Shown: positions 1 to 9,308 of the stretch, one piece after another
Layout: each line of letters starts with the position of its first letter
Position numbering within the stretch: position 1 is the first letter of the stretch
NCBI GenBank assembly: GCA_050246915.1
Contig: JBFWVD010000001.1
Coordinates: 62,001 to 126,000 of the forward strand
DNA length: 64,000 nucleotides
Direction of reading: 5' to 3'
Source: JBFWVD01 sp050246915
Lineage (GTDB): Bacteria > Actinomycetota > Acidimicrobiia > Acidimicrobiales > Ilumatobacteraceae
Made by a program: the position numbers and the translations under genes
Notes under the pieces: generated by a model
Database searches by the model: none
What the model saw: the letters and a program-made list of their open reading frames with translations, nothing else
What the model was told of the DNA's origin: nothing

Positions 1-198
1 CCCGCCGGCGACGCCGACGCGCTTGCCGCTGCCATCCGGCGCGGACTCGATGATCCCGAGTTGCGAGCCCGCGTCGGTGCTGCCGGGCGCGAGCGCGTGG
101 TGCACCGCTGGACGTGGCGCCACACCGCCGATGCCACGGTGGAGCAGTACCGCGAGACGATCGAACTGTCCCGCGCCGCCGATCCCGCACGCCGTTGA
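1..198 (+). CDS. Glycosyltransferase, C-terminal fragment
   Basis: The window opens inside a reading frame (frame 1) that ends at TGA 196-198. The 65 visible residues resemble the extreme C-terminus of a GT4 (group 1) glycosyltransferase: a run of Ala/Asp followed by a 'DDPELRARVGAAGRERV' helix and a closing 'YRETIELS' helix. The donor-binding E-x7-E motif would lie upstream, outside the window, so donor and acceptor cannot be named. A methyltransferase starts 8 bases after the stop, so this is probably the first visible gene of a three-gene operon. Confidence 0.7.
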   Translation, partial: PAGDADALAAAIRRGLDDPELRARVGAAGRERVVHRWTWRHTADATVEQYRETIELSRAADPARR

Positions 199-205
199 GC
201 AATTC

Positions 206-934
206 ATGTTGACAGTTCGCTACGACACGCTCGGGGTCGGTCCCGGAACACGGCTGCTCGACCTGGGGTGCGGGTTCGGGCGACATGGTTTCCATGCGGC
301 CCGCCTCGGCGCAGAGGTGACCGAGCTCGACTACGCCTTCGATGAACTCGTCGATGTGCGCACCACGTTCTATGCGATGCACGAGGCCGGCGAGATTCCG
401 TTCGAGCGCTTCGGTGGCGCGGTGCGAGGTGACGCTCAGCGGCTGCCCTTCCCCGACGCCAGCTTCGATCGCATCATCGCCAGTGAAGTGATGGAACACG
501 TCGGCGATGACATCACTGCGATGAGCGAGATGGCACGCGTGCTCGTGCCTGGTGGCGCCATCGCGGTGACCGTCCCGGCGTTCGGCCCCGAGCGTGTCTG
601 CTGGGCGCTGTCGGACGAATACCACGCGCCGTTCGTGGCCGGTGGCCACGTGCGCATCTACACACGGGTCGAACTGGCCAACCGCATGATCGCCGCCGGT
701 CTCGAGCCCTATGCCCGCCATCGCACCCACGCGCTGCACTCGCCCTACTGGTGGTTGCGCTGCGCGGTGGGGACCACGAACGAGGGCCACCCGATGGTGC
801 GGCGCTATCGCAAGCTGCTGGAGTGGGAGATCATCTCCCAACCTCGCTCGATGGCGATGGCCGAGAAGGTGCTCGCGCCGGTGCTCGGCAAGAGCCTCGT
901 CATCTATGCACGCAAGCCGGAGAGCGCGTCGTGA
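206..934 (+). CDS. Class I SAM-dependent methyltransferase
   Basis: 242 residues beginning MLTVRYDTLG. Motif I is LLDLGCGFGRHG near residues 20-31, the SAM-binding glycine loop, with acidic motif II (ELDYAF) behind it and a motif-IV-like FDRIIASEVMEH. This is the Methyltransf_11/25 type used on small molecules, sugars or lipids. The frame is open further upstream to 23, but ATG 206 is preferred because it lies just after the glycosyltransferase stop and gives a normal N-terminus. The stop overlaps the next start (GTGATG, 931-936), indicating translational coupling. Actinobacterial GT-methyltransferase pairs often serve polysaccharide or glycolipid synthesis; that role is inferred from context. 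Confidence 0.8.
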   Translation: MLTVRYDTLGVGPGTRLLDLGCGFGRHGFHAARLGAEVTELDYAFDELVDVRTTFYAMHEAGEIPFERFGGAVRGDAQRLPFPDASFDRIIASEVMEHVGDDITAMSEMARVLVPGGAIAVTVPAFGPERVCWALSDEYHAPFVAGGHVRIYTRVELANRMIAAGLEPYARHRTHALHSPYWWLRCAVGTTNEGHPMVRRYRKLLEWEIISQPRSMAMAEKVLAPVLGKSLVIYARKPESAS

Positions 935-2019
935 TGCGACCGCGCTTCGACCTCCCCGATCTCGCAGGGGTCATCAGCGCCGATGAGGTGCGCTCCAGTG
1001 CCGCCACGATCGCCGCGCTCCAACACCCGAGCGGGATGATCCCGTGGTTCACCGGAGGCCATTGCGATCCGTGGAACCACGTCGAGACGGCGATGGCCCT
1101 CGACGTCGCGGGACTGCACACCGAGGCGGAGCACGCCTATCGATGGTTGGCCGCCACCCAACTGCCGACAGGCGCATGGCACAACTACTACGTCATCGAC
1201 CCCGATCACCGCGTGAGCGTGAAGGATCACAAGTTCGACTCGAACACCATCGCCTATCTGGCGACCGGGCTGTGGCATCACCAACTCGCCACCGGGGACA
1301 CCACGTTCCTCGCCGAGATGTTCCCGGTACTCCAGCGAGCGATGGACTTCGTCCTCGCGCTGCAGACACCGCGGGGCGAGATCATCTGGGCCCGCCATCA
1401 CGACGGCACGCCGTGGAGCTACGCCCTCCTCACCGGCTCGTCGTCGATCTGCCATGCACTGCGGTGCGCCTGCGCCATCGCCGAACGGCTCGACGACGTC
1501 CAACCCGAATGGGAGCTCGCTGCCGTCAACCTCGCCCGCGTCATCCGTCACGTGCCCGACGCGTTCGAGCCCAAGACGCGTTGGGCCATGGACTGGTACT
1601 ACCCGGTCTTGTCCGGTGCGCTCACGCCGCGACAAGCACGGCGACGACTGGCCGGATCGTGGTCGACGTTCGTCATGGACGGCCTCGGCGTGTGTTGCGT
1701 GAGCGACGAGCCATGGGTGACCGCCGCGGAGACCGCCGAGTGTGCCCTCGCCCACGTGATCATCGGCGAGCGCGACATCGCCCGCGAACTGCTCGCCTGC
1801 ACCCGTCTCCATCGCATCGACGACGGCTCGTATCTGACCGGGATCGTGTATCCGGGCGAGATCACCTTCCCCGACCAAGAGCGCAGTGCCTACAGCGCAG
1901 CGGCGGTCATCCTCGCCGCCGATGCGTGGTGTCGCGCCACCCCGGCCAGCTGTGCGCTCCTCGACGAGGATCTACCGACGGTGATCGAGATCGCTGACAT
2001 CGTCGACGAGAAGGACTAG
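934..2019 (+). CDS. Alpha/alpha-toroid (prenyltransferase/six-hairpin-like) protein
   Basis: 361 residues from ATG 934, overlapping the methyltransferase stop by one base; GTG 931 is an alternative. The protein is rich in Trp, His and Asp-Pro turns, with repeated helical-hairpin signatures (GGHCDPWNHVETAMAL, LPTGAWHNYY, FDSNTIAYLATGLW). These are typical of alpha/alpha-barrels such as terpene-cyclase/prenyltransferase repeats and six-hairpin glycosidases. No QW motif or DxDD motif is evident, so a terpene cyclase is unlikely. Position in the GT-methyltransferase operon suggests a glycan-related role. Substrate unknown. Confidence 0.6.
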   Translation: MRPRFDLPDLAGVISADEVRSSAATIAALQHPSGMIPWFTGGHCDPWNHVETAMALDVAGLHTEAEHAYRWLAATQLPTGAWHNYYVIDPDHRVSVKDHKFDSNTIAYLATGLWHHQLATGDTTFLAEMFPVLQRAMDFVLALQTPRGEIIWARHHDGTPWSYALLTGSSSICHALRCACAIAERLDDVQPEWELAAVNLARVIRHVPDAFEPKTRWAMDWYYPVLSGALTPRQARRRLAGSWSTFVMDGLGVCCVSDEPWVTAAETAECALAHVIIGERDIARELLACTRLHRIDDGSYLTGIVYPGEITFPDQERSAYSAAAVILAADAWCRATPASCALLDEDLPTVIEIADIVDEKD

Positions 2020-2028
2020 AACCGGCAC

Positions 2029-2982
2029 GTGAGCAACGAGCCGGATCATGCTGGGCATGATCATTCTCGGCACCATGATCATGCCGGTGCCGCCCGTCGG
2101 GCCGGCGAGCGCCATCGCCCGCGATTGCAGATGGCCCTGGCACTCATCGCCGGATACTTCGTCGTCCAACTCGTCGTCGGACTCATCACCGACTCACTGG
2201 CCCTGTTGTCCGACGCCGGCCACATGGCCACCGACGCACTCGGTCTGGGCATGGCGCTGGCGTCGATCACCGTTGCCAATCGAGACGGAAGCAGTCGCAA
2301 ATCTACGTATCGAACGTTCGGGCTCTATCGCTTGGAGATCCTGGCCGCCCTCGCCAACTCGGTGCTCCTGCTCGCAGTAGCGGTCTATGTGGTGATCGAG
2401 GCAATCAGTCGTTTCGGTGATGCTCCCGAGTTGAACGCCACGCCGGTGCTCATCACCGGCGTGCTGGGTTTGGCCGTGAACATCGCTGCCTTCTTGCTGC
2501 TGCGCAGCGGAGCCGGCGAGTCGTTGAACGTGCGCGGCGCATATCTGGAGGTGGTGGCCGACATGTTGGGCTCGGTCGCCGTCGTGGCGGCCGCGATCAT
2601 CATCGCCCTCACCGGTGCCGACTGGGTCGACCCCGCGCTCGGCGTCGCCATCGGTGTGGTCATCGTCCCACGTGCGGTGCGCCTCGGCCGCGACGCGTCG
2701 CGGATCCTCATCCAAGCGGCGCCTGCGGGCATCGTGATGGCCGACGTGGAGCGCGATCTGCGTTCGATCGCCGGAGTGATCGATGTCCACGATCTTCACA
2801 TCTGGACACTCACCAGCGACATGGACGTGGCCACAGCGCACATCATGGTCGCCGTCGGCGCGGATCATCATGATGTCCTGGACGCAGCGCGCGATCTGCT
2901 GTCCTCACGCCACGGTCTGACGCACGCCACATTGCAGGTGGAACCCGAGGACCACAGCGGCTGCGACGAAGTCGACTGGTGA
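2029..2982 (+). CDS. Cation diffusion facilitator (CzcD/ZitB-type) metal transporter
   Basis: 317 residues from GTG 2029, nine bases after the preceding stop. A His-rich N-terminal tail (HAGHDHSRHHDHAG) precedes about six membrane helices and a C-terminal cytoplasmic domain (DVERDLRSIAGVIDVHDLHIW). The transport site in TM2 is intact (LLSDAGHMATD). In TM5 the usual HxxxD is ExxxD (YLEVVADMLGS), a substitution also found in other actinobacterial CDFs and possibly affecting Zn/Cd/Mn preference. Expected role: export of divalent metal from the cytoplasm driven by proton exchange. Metal identity cannot be read from sequence. Confidence 0.9.
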   Translation: MSNEPDHAGHDHSRHHDHAGAARRAGERHRPRLQMALALIAGYFVVQLVVGLITDSLALLSDAGHMATDALGLGMALASITVANRDGSSRKSTYRTFGLYRLEILAALANSVLLLAVAVYVVIEAISRFGDAPELNATPVLITGVLGLAVNIAAFLLLRSGAGESLNVRGAYLEVVADMLGSVAVVAAAIIIALTGADWVDPALGVAIGVVIVPRAVRLGRDASRILIQAAPAGIVMADVERDLRSIAGVIDVHDLHIWTLTSDMDVATAHIMVAVGADHHDVLDAARDLLSSRHGLTHATLQVEPEDHSGCDEVDW

Positions 2983-3000
2983 AACGCGAGCCCTACCGGG

Positions 3001-4221
3001 TCAACGGCCACCTACCCGTGGCCCGGGGGTGAACAGCACGCGCAGTTCGGCGGGACCGCGGAGCAGAGCGCCACTTTGGTGTGGCACCGGGAAGGCGGGA
3101 TCGAGACGCAGATCCTGCAACCGCTCCAACACCTTGATGAGCGCTGCCTCCATCTCGGCCCGGGCGAAGTGAATGCCGAGGCAATGGTGCGCGGCCAGTC
3201 CGAACGTGAGCGCGCCCTGCGGTCGCCGCCGAAAGTCGAACACCTCAGGGTTCGGATACACGGAGGGATCGCGATTGGCGGCCATGATCCCGAGGAGCAC
3301 CACGGTTCCTTCGGGCAATGACAGACCATGCCAATCGGGCGTGGCGCGAAGGGTGCGACGCGGCAGATAGGCCACCGACGGCTGATGGCGCAATGCCTCC
3401 TCGATGATCCATCGGGCCTCACCGCTGGGATCGGCGCGCACCGCGGCCATGGCATCGGGATGGGTCATGAGCGCGAGCAACGTGTTGCCCATGCCGAGCA
3501 GCGTCGTGTCGGAACCGGCCGGGAACATGAGCCGAACGAACGACAACACGTCTTGGTACGACAGCCGGTCGCCGTCCACCTCGACGGTGAGGAGCGCCGA
3601 GATGAGATCGGAGCCCGGGTTGGCCAGTCGCTCGTCGAGCAACGGCTTCACGTTTCGATCGAACTCGGCGATGGCTCGGATCGAGAGTTCCGGGTCGTAC
3701 GCGCCTTGGATCATGTCCCATGCCAACTGGGCCCAGTTGACCCCGTTGGTCGGATCGAGATCGAGAACCTTCATGATCACCCGCATGGGGTACTGCTTGG
3801 TGAACTCGCTGACCAGATCAGCACTCCCGCGTTCGACGAACTCATCGATCAGCTCGTTGGCCACGGGTTCGAACACCGGTGCGAAGTAGTCCGGCATGAG
3901 GCGCTGACGGAAGAAGGGCATCTGCAACCCGCGGGCGATGCGATGCTCGTCACCGGTGAGGCTCTGCACCGTCTTACCCATGACGGGCGCTTGTGTCTCG
4001 AGGTAGTAGACGTGCCCGGGAACGGCCTCCTCCTCGCGGAAACCCGCCTTGACGATCTCGTAGGAATTGAGGTGCAACGCCGGTTCTCCCACGAACTTCA
4101 CCCACGTCGCCGGCTCTTTCGCCTGCATCGCCGCGACGATCTCGTGGAGGTTCGGGAGGTCATCGAGACCGAAGTCGATGTTGGCGAAATCGATCTCGGG
4201 CTGGTTCTCGACCATGGCCAT
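3001..4221 (-). CDS. Cytochrome P450
   Basis: 406 residues, normal length for a soluble bacterial P450. The I-helix oxygen-activation motif is AGSDTT, the K-helix ExxR is EALR, and the heme loop reads FGLAAHHCLGIHFAR with the thiolate Cys. The usual second Gly of FGxGxHxC is Ala here. ATG at 4221 is preceded by AGGAGACACCC, a good ribosome site. No ferredoxin or reductase gene lies next to it, so electron partners must be encoded elsewhere. It stands alone between the CDF and ABC1 genes; substrate unknown, with sterols, fatty acids or terpenoids all possible. Confidence 0.93.
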   Translation of the reverse strand: MAMVENQPEIDFANIDFGLDDLPNLHEIVAAMQAKEPATWVKFVGEPALHLNSYEIVKAGFREEEAVPGHVYYLETQAPVMGKTVQSLTGDEHRIARGLQMPFFRQRLMPDYFAPVFEPVANELIDEFVERGSADLVSEFTKQYPMRVIMKVLDLDPTNGVNWAQLAWDMIQGAYDPELSIRAIAEFDRNVKPLLDERLANPGSDLISALLTVEVDGDRLSYQDVLSFVRLMFPAGSDTTLLGMGNTLLALMTHPDAMAAVRADPSGEARWIIEEALRHQPSVAYLPRRTLRATPDWHGLSLPEGTVVLLGIMAANRDPSVYPNPEVFDFRRRPQGALTFGLAAHHCLGIHFARAEMEAALIKVLERLQDLRLDPAFPVPHQSGALLRGPAELRVLFTPGPRVGGR

Positions 4222-4371
4222 GGGTGTCTCCTGTCACATCTTGGACGTGCACGTTTTAGACCATCCAGGAGGTGCCTGTGGTCCAACTCAACGATGTTCG
4301 AACGGACACCTTCGACCGGACGACATCGACGGGACTGCACCGGCCCCGGCGCCACCAGGCACCATGGAGGG

Positions 4372-5865
4372 GTGACCCGATCCGACCCACACCGCCTCTC
4401 CGCGACCGGCGTTGCCATCGCCGGCATCGGACTCGGTCTCGGGGTCGCCGCTCTCGTCTCCCGCAGGATCCGGACACCGCGGGCCGACGACGGGCGCCAG
4501 CTGTCTCCGCTCTCGGCGGTGAGCCGGGTCCAGCGGACCACGGCTCTCGCCGGCTTGGTGGCCAGCGTGGGCAGCGACGCCGCCTTCACCAAGGCGCGCC
4601 AAGCGTTCGCCTCGGCACCGCGACGCGAGGTGCTGCAACGAGACCTCGAACTGCGCAGTGCCCAAGCAGTCACCGAACGACTGGGGAACATGAAGGGCGC
4701 GCTCATGAAGCTCGGCCAGATGGCCAGCTATCTCCACGAGGGGTTGCCGCCACACGTGCGCGAGGCACTCGGACAACTCCAGCAGTCGGCGCCGCCCATG
4801 AGCGCCGAACTCGCGGCGGAGTGCATCGAACGCGAGCTGGGCCAGCGGCCGGAAGACCTCTTCGCCGAATGGGATCCCGAGCCCATCGCGTCAGCGTCGA
4901 TCGGCCAGGTCCACCGCGCCATCACACGCGACGGACAGGCGGTCGCGGTGAAGGTCCAGTACCCCGGCGTGGCCGAAGCGATCGCCGCCGACCTGGGCAC
5001 CGCGGACATGTTGTTCGCGGCCATCGGTGCAGGCTTCCGTGGCCTCGATCGCAAACCGGTCACCGACGAGATCAAGGCTCGCCTGCGCGAGGAGCTCGAC
5101 TACGGGTTGGAGGCGGCCAACCAGCAGCAGTTCGCCGACTTCTACGCCGGCCATCCGTTCATCCACGTGCCGTCGGTGCGTCACGATCTGTCGACGGCGA
5201 AGGTCCTCACCACCGAACTGGCCCAAGGCGTGCATCTCGACGAGGTGCGCGGATGGTCGCAAGATCAACGCGACATGGCAGCTGAAGCCGTGTTCCGGTT
5301 CGTCTTCCGTTCGCTGTACCGGCTGCAGGCCTTCAACGGCGACCCCCATCCGGGCAACTATCTGTTCCGGCCCGATGGACACGTCACGTTCCTGGACTTC
5401 GGTCTCGTGCGCCGCTTCGATGATGGTGAGCTAGGCCAGTTCGAAGACCTCATCGAATCCATGGTCATCGATCATGATCCAGCTGCGTTCCGCGTGGCGC
5501 TGGCCAACGCCGGCCTGCTCACACTGGACGCACCGGCCACTGATGAGGCCATCGCCGACTACTTCAGCGCCTTCTACGACGTCGTACGCCGACGGGGCCC
5601 GTTTGCTTTCACACCCGAGTACGCCAGCGGCATCGTCGGCCGCACCTTCGATCTGTCAAGCCCAATTGCGCAGTACGCCACGGTCCCTGCGGCGTTCGTG
5701 GTCATCCAGCGCATCAACCTCGGTCTCTACGCGGTGCTCGGGTCTCTACGAGCCACGCGCGACTGGCGCGGCATCAGCGAGGAGTTGTGGCCCATGGTCA
5801 ACGGCGCCCCATCGACGCCGATGGGCGAGGCCGAAGCCGAGTGGTTGCTCAGCAAACAGCACTGA
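4372..5865 (+). CDS. ABC1/UbiB-family atypical kinase (AarF-like)
   Basis: 497 residues from GTG 4372. An N-terminal hydrophobic stretch (VAIAGIGLGLGVAALVS) is followed by the family's KxGQ signature (MKLGQMASYLHEGLPP), the Ala-rich nucleotide loop (ASASIGQVHRA), the VAVKVQYPG lysine, the HPGNYLF catalytic region and the metal-binding FLDFGLVRRF. UbiB/COQ8 proteins use ATP to support isoprenoid-quinone or lipid metabolism. In actinobacteria, which make menaquinone, the role is less clear. The frame is open far upstream but that part overlaps the divergent P450 gene and is not coding. The last codons lie in a 22-23 bp tandem repeat. Confidence 0.88.
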   Translation: MTRSDPHRLSATGVAIAGIGLGLGVAALVSRRIRTPRADDGRQLSPLSAVSRVQRTTALAGLVASVGSDAAFTKARQAFASAPRREVLQRDLELRSAQAVTERLGNMKGALMKLGQMASYLHEGLPPHVREALGQLQQSAPPMSAELAAECIERELGQRPEDLFAEWDPEPIASASIGQVHRAITRDGQAVAVKVQYPGVAEAIAADLGTADMLFAAIGAGFRGLDRKPVTDEIKARLREELDYGLEAANQQQFADFYAGHPFIHVPSVRHDLSTAKVLTTELAQGVHLDEVRGWSQDQRDMAAEAVFRFVFRSLYRLQAFNGDPHPGNYLFRPDGHVTFLDFGLVRRFDDGELGQFEDLIESMVIDHDPAAFRVALANAGLLTLDAPATDEAIADYFSAFYDVVRRRGPFAFTPEYASGIVGRTFDLSSPIAQYATVPAAFVVIQRINLGLYAVLGSLRATRDWRGISEELWPMVNGAPSTPMGEAEAEWLLSKQH

Positions 5866-5920
5866 GCTTGCTCAGCAATCGGCCGGTGCCTGCTCGGCAA
5901 TCGGCCGGTGCTTGCTCAGC
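5845..5920. repeat. Imperfect tandem repeat, 22-23 bp units
   Basis: About three and a half copies of a TTGCTCAGCAATCGGCCGG-type unit: 5845-5867 (diverged), 5869-5890, 5891-5912 and a partial copy from 5913. The two central copies differ at two positions. The array covers the ABC1 stop codon and reaches the stop of the convergent methyltransferase gene, so it forms the shared 3' end of two convergent genes. Confidence 0.75.
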
Positions 5921-6575
5921 CAACAGCACGCAGCAATCGGAGCGAACCACACGAGCCGCTCTCGACGAACCGCCCCGAGGCCAGTGCCGGCAGGTAGATC
6001 TGCTCATACGGCGGGCGTCCTCCGTCAGCAGGATCGGGGAACACGTCGTGGATGGCCAGCGTCCCGCCGGTCATCACCTTCGTCGACCAACCCGCGTAGT
6101 CGGCCGCCGCCGGCTCGACACCGTGCCCCCCGTCGATGAAGACCAGCGACAACGGCGTGCTCCAGTGGCGCGCCACCGTCGGTGACGCTCCCACGATGGC
6201 CACCACCGAGGACTCGAGGCCAGCGGCGGCGAGCGTGCGCCGCAGGAACGGCAAGGTCTCCATCCGTCCGGTCTGCGCGTCGACGACCTCAGGATCGTGA
6301 TGGAACCAGCCCGCCTGGTTCTCCTCGGAGCCATGGTGATGATCGACGGTGAACAACGTTGTGCCACAACGCTCCGCAGCGTCACCGAGCCACACAGTGG
6401 AGCGACCGCAGTAGGTGCCGATCTCCATGAACGGCGCCCCCGGGTTGACCGCCGCCGCGGCCAGTGCCGCTGCATGCAGGGCATCGCCTTCCTCTGGTGG
6501 CATGAACCCCTTGGTGGCCAACGCAACAGCCAGACGCGTTGGACCGAGCGCTGACACCGGATCGCTCTCCGTCAT
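5916..6575 (-). CDS. Class I SAM methyltransferase (Methyltransf_24-like)
   Basis: 219 residues. Motif I is FMEIGTYCGRSTVWLGDAA, the acidic loop LFTVDHHHGSEE follows, and SLVFIDGGHGVE is the post-motif that in this family binds metal or positions a hydroxyl acceptor. Such enzymes are common in glycan and natural-product clusters. The start ATG overlaps the stop of the upstream gtrA-like gene (ATGA, 6575-6572), so the two are co-translated. Acceptor unknown. Confidence 0.75.
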   Translation of the reverse strand: MTESDPVSALGPTRLAVALATKGFMPPEEGDALHAAALAAAAVNPGAPFMEIGTYCGRSTVWLGDAAERCGTTLFTVDHHHGSEENQAGWFHHDPEVVDAQTGRMETLPFLRRTLAAAGLESSVVAIVGASPTVARHWSTPLSLVFIDGGHGVEPAAADYAGWSTKVMTGGTLAIHDVFPDPADGGRPPYEQIYLPALASGRFVESGSCGSLRLLRAVG

Positions 6576-6997
6576 TCGTCATCGCCTCGGAAGAGGTATT
6601 CGTCGAGCACCCAGAACTTCGCCACCCACAACACGCCGAACCCAACCAGGTTCGAGACCGACACCGCCCACGTCGCGTGCGTCGCTTCGTTCTCGACCAC
6701 ACCCACGATCACCGTCGAGAGCACGAGACCGGCGAACGACATCGCCCAGAACGGGATCATCTCGCGATGCCACGAGTGAGCGCCGGTTCGGGCCCACACC
6801 CAGCGTTTGTTGAGCAGGAAACTGGGAATGGCGGTGAGGAACACCGCGGCGATGTTGGTCGGCACGCCGTCCCAGTCGAGACGATCGTGGAAGAACCAGA
6901 TGAGCACCTGCGTGAGCAGCAGACCGATCGCCGACACCGCCATGTACTTGAGGGCCTTGCCGCGAACGCGGTGCAGTGCATTGCTCACGACACCCAT
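6572..6997 (-). CDS. GtrA-family small membrane protein
   Basis: 141 residues from ATG 6997 (MGVVSNALHRVRGKALKYM). Four hydrophobic helices are visible. The family hallmarks are AVSAIGLLLTQ in TM1, FLLNKRWVWAR after TM2 and the final FWVLDEYLF. GtrA proteins are proposed to flip or stabilise polyprenyl-linked sugars for cell-surface glycosylation. The frame is open to 7186, but the longer start would overlap the divergent thioesterase gene and adds a charged, family-unlike extension. Overlaps the following methyltransferase by four bases. Confidence 0.82.
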   Translation of the reverse strand: MGVVSNALHRVRGKALKYMAVSAIGLLLTQVLIWFFHDRLDWDGVPTNIAAVFLTAIPSFLLNKRWVWARTGAHSWHREMIPFWAMSFAGLVLSTVIVGVVENEATHATWAVSVSNLVGFGVLWVAKFWVLDEYLFRGDDE

Positions 6998-7127
6998 CGG
7001 CGTGACCCTAGCGACCGCACGTACCAACCGGGCGCGGCGGAACCCACGGTGTGGACCGGCCTCACGGAGCCATCTACGGTCAACCCATGGCTTCGCATCC
7101 CTCACTGTCGCATCCGAGAGGTCGTGC

Positions 7128-7970
7128 ATGAGCGCCCTCGACAACCTGGTGACCCTGCTCGATCTGGAGCCGATCGAGGTCAACATGTTCCGCGGCCACT
7201 CGCCCGATCAGGCCCGTGTGCGGGTGTTCGGTGGACAGGTGGCCGGACAGGCCCTGGTGGCCGCGGCACGGACGGTCGACGAGGGCATGATCCACTCGCT
7301 GCACGCGTACTTCCTGCGCCCCGGCGATCCGAAGATGCCGATCCTGTACGAGGTGGATCGCATCCGCGATGGCCGCAGCTTCACCACTCGCCGCGTGGTC
7401 GCCATCCAGAAGGGCCAGGCGATCTTCAACCTGCAGGCCTCCTTCCACGCCGATGAGCCAGGGCTCGAGCACCAGCTCCAGATGCCCGCCGTCCCCGACC
7501 CCGACAGCCTCCCCACGCAACAGGAGCGTCTCGAACGGTTCCGGGCGCAGTTGGGCAACGAGATCGACATCCCACGGCCCATCGACACCCGATGGATCGG
7601 CCAATCACCGTTGGAACGCACCGGCCCCGCCGAGCCGTACCAACGACTGTGGTTCCGCGCCGACGGCGTCTTGCCCGATGACCCGATGCTGCACGCCTGC
7701 ATCGTCACCTACGCGTCGGACATGACGTTGCTCGATGTCACGTTGACCCCTCACGGTCTTTCGGGGTTCGACAGCGCCATCCAGATGGCTTCCCTCGATC
7801 ACGCCATGTGGTTCCATCGCCCGTTTCGAGCCGATGACTGGTTGCTCTACGACCAACACACTCCGTCCACCAGCGGCTCACGCGGCCTGGCCTATGGGTC
7901 GATCTTCACCCGCGAGGGCGTGCTCGCCGTGAGCGTCGTGCAGGAAGGCCTCATCAGGAAGGTCCGATGA
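7128..7970 (+). CDS. Acyl-CoA thioesterase II (TesB-like)
   Basis: 280 residues, the normal length for a double-hotdog TesB protein. The first hotdog carries VFGGQVAGQALVAAARTV and HSLHAYFLRPGDP; the second has ACIVTYASDMTLLDVTL with the catalytic Asp, and SLDHAMWFHRPFRADDWLLY. It hydrolyses acyl-CoA to free acid and CoA in the cytoplasm. ATG 7128 has a GAGAGG element just upstream and gives the standard family N-terminus. The stop overlaps the next start (ATGA at 7967), so the lipoprotein gene is coupled to it. Confidence 0.92.
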   Translation: MSALDNLVTLLDLEPIEVNMFRGHSPDQARVRVFGGQVAGQALVAAARTVDEGMIHSLHAYFLRPGDPKMPILYEVDRIRDGRSFTTRRVVAIQKGQAIFNLQASFHADEPGLEHQLQMPAVPDPDSLPTQQERLERFRAQLGNEIDIPRPIDTRWIGQSPLERTGPAEPYQRLWFRADGVLPDDPMLHACIVTYASDMTLLDVTLTPHGLSGFDSAIQMASLDHAMWFHRPFRADDWLLYDQHTPSTSGSRGLAYGSIFTREGVLAVSVVQEGLIRKVR

Positions 7971-9241
7971 GAGCCTCCACCACTGTTCGCCTCGCCGCTG
8001 CTGGCCTCGTCGCCGCGCTCTTCGTCTCGGCGTGCAGCGATGACGGCACATCGGGTTCGACAACCGTCGTGACACAGACCGGATCTACCCAGACACCGAC
8101 ATCGCGCACCGCGAGCGCGTCCACCGGGGCGACCGGCGGTGTCGACGCCACTCGGCCGACCACCGACGCACCCGTCAGCGATCCACCCGTCGGCGATCCG
8201 GCGAAAGCTCGATTGACATTGGTCGAGGTGGCACGACTCGACGAGCCGATCGCCATCGCCGTTCGACCGGGGGATGCCACGCTGTACGTCGCAGAGCGCC
8301 AGGGCACCGTTCGGGCCATCCGCGATGGAGCCCTCGACCCCGATGTGGTCCTCGACATGTCGTCGCGCACCAAGGCCGAAGGTGAGCGTGGTCTGCTCGG
8401 CATGACGTTCGATCCCGACGGCGCCCATCTGTACGTCCACTACACCAACCGCTCCGGCGACACCCGCGTCGATGAGTACCGCGTGGGCGCCGCCGGCCAG
8501 GTCGATCCGTCCACACGACGCGAGGTGCTCGCCCAGGATCAGCCCTATTCGAACCACAACGGTGGACACGTGCTGTTCGGACCCGATGGGCTGCTCTACA
8601 TCGGACTCGGCGACGGCGGCTCGGGGGGCGATCCGCAGAACCGTGCCCAGGACCTTGGAACGCTGCTGGGCAAGATCCTGCGGATCGATCCGAAACCCAA
8701 CGGGGACAAGCCCTATTCGATCCCTGCTGACAACCCGTTCGTCGACACCGAGGGCGCCCGACCGGAGATCTGGAGCTACGGCCTGCGTAATCCTTGGCGT
8801 TTCAGCTTCGACGCCACCGGCGCGCTGTGGATCGGTGACGTGGGCCAGAACAAGGTCGAGGAGATCGACCGCGTCGCGGGGCCGTCAGCCGGACGCGGTG
8901 TCAATTTCGGTTGGCGACGATTCGAAGGCGACTCCGTGTACAACGCCGGCACCGACGCTCCCGACGCGGTGGGACCGATCCTCACCGCCGCGCACGACGA
9001 CGGAGCCTGCTCGATCACGGGAGGATCGGTGTACGAGGGCAGTCAGATCACGGCGCTGGACGGCGTGTACGTGTTCGCCGACGTGTGCTGGGACACGCTG
9101 CGAGCGTTCACCGACTCCGGCGGCATGGTCGACCTGGGCCTCACCGCGGGCAGCCCGGTCTCGATCCAGATCGGCCCTGACGGCGAGATGTACGTGTGCG
9201 ACCTCGATGGGGTGCTGTGGCGCATCGCACCGGCAAGCTGA
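7967..9241 (+). CDS. PQQ-type glucose/sorbosone dehydrogenase-like lipoprotein
   Basis: 424 residues with a lipoprotein signal (hydrophobic LAAAGLVAALF, lipobox VSAC), a Thr/Ser-rich linker to about residue 75, then a six-bladed beta-propeller of the GSDH/HHIP type. Blade motifs include ERGLLGMTFDPDG, NHNGGHVLFGPDGLLYIGLGDGG and EIWSYGLRNPWRFSFD. Members oxidise sugars outside the membrane with PQQ, though many homologues lack proven activity. The ATG overlaps the tesB stop. No pqq biosynthesis genes are in view. Confidence 0.87.
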   Translation: MRASTTVRLAAAGLVAALFVSACSDDGTSGSTTVVTQTGSTQTPTSRTASASTGATGGVDATRPTTDAPVSDPPVGDPAKARLTLVEVARLDEPIAIAVRPGDATLYVAERQGTVRAIRDGALDPDVVLDMSSRTKAEGERGLLGMTFDPDGAHLYVHYTNRSGDTRVDEYRVGAAGQVDPSTRREVLAQDQPYSNHNGGHVLFGPDGLLYIGLGDGGSGGDPQNRAQDLGTLLGKILRIDPKPNGDKPYSIPADNPFVDTEGARPEIWSYGLRNPWRFSFDATGALWIGDVGQNKVEEIDRVAGPSAGRGVNFGWRRFEGDSVYNAGTDAPDAVGPILTAAHDDGACSITGGSVYEGSQITALDGVYVFADVCWDTLRAFTDSGGMVDLGLTAGSPVSIQIGPDGEMYVCDLDGVLWRIAPAS

Positions 9242-9308
9242 CGAGAGCTCGCAGCGACCGGCCGCTGAGCCGTCGAATCTCAGCGAGAGCCGATGCAGTG
9301 GAGCGCTG

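Noticed and set aside
3328..4371. N-terminal extension of the ABC1 kinase frame
   Set aside because: The region is the antisense of the P450 gene and its translation has no ABC1 features; GTG 4372 gives the family N-terminus.
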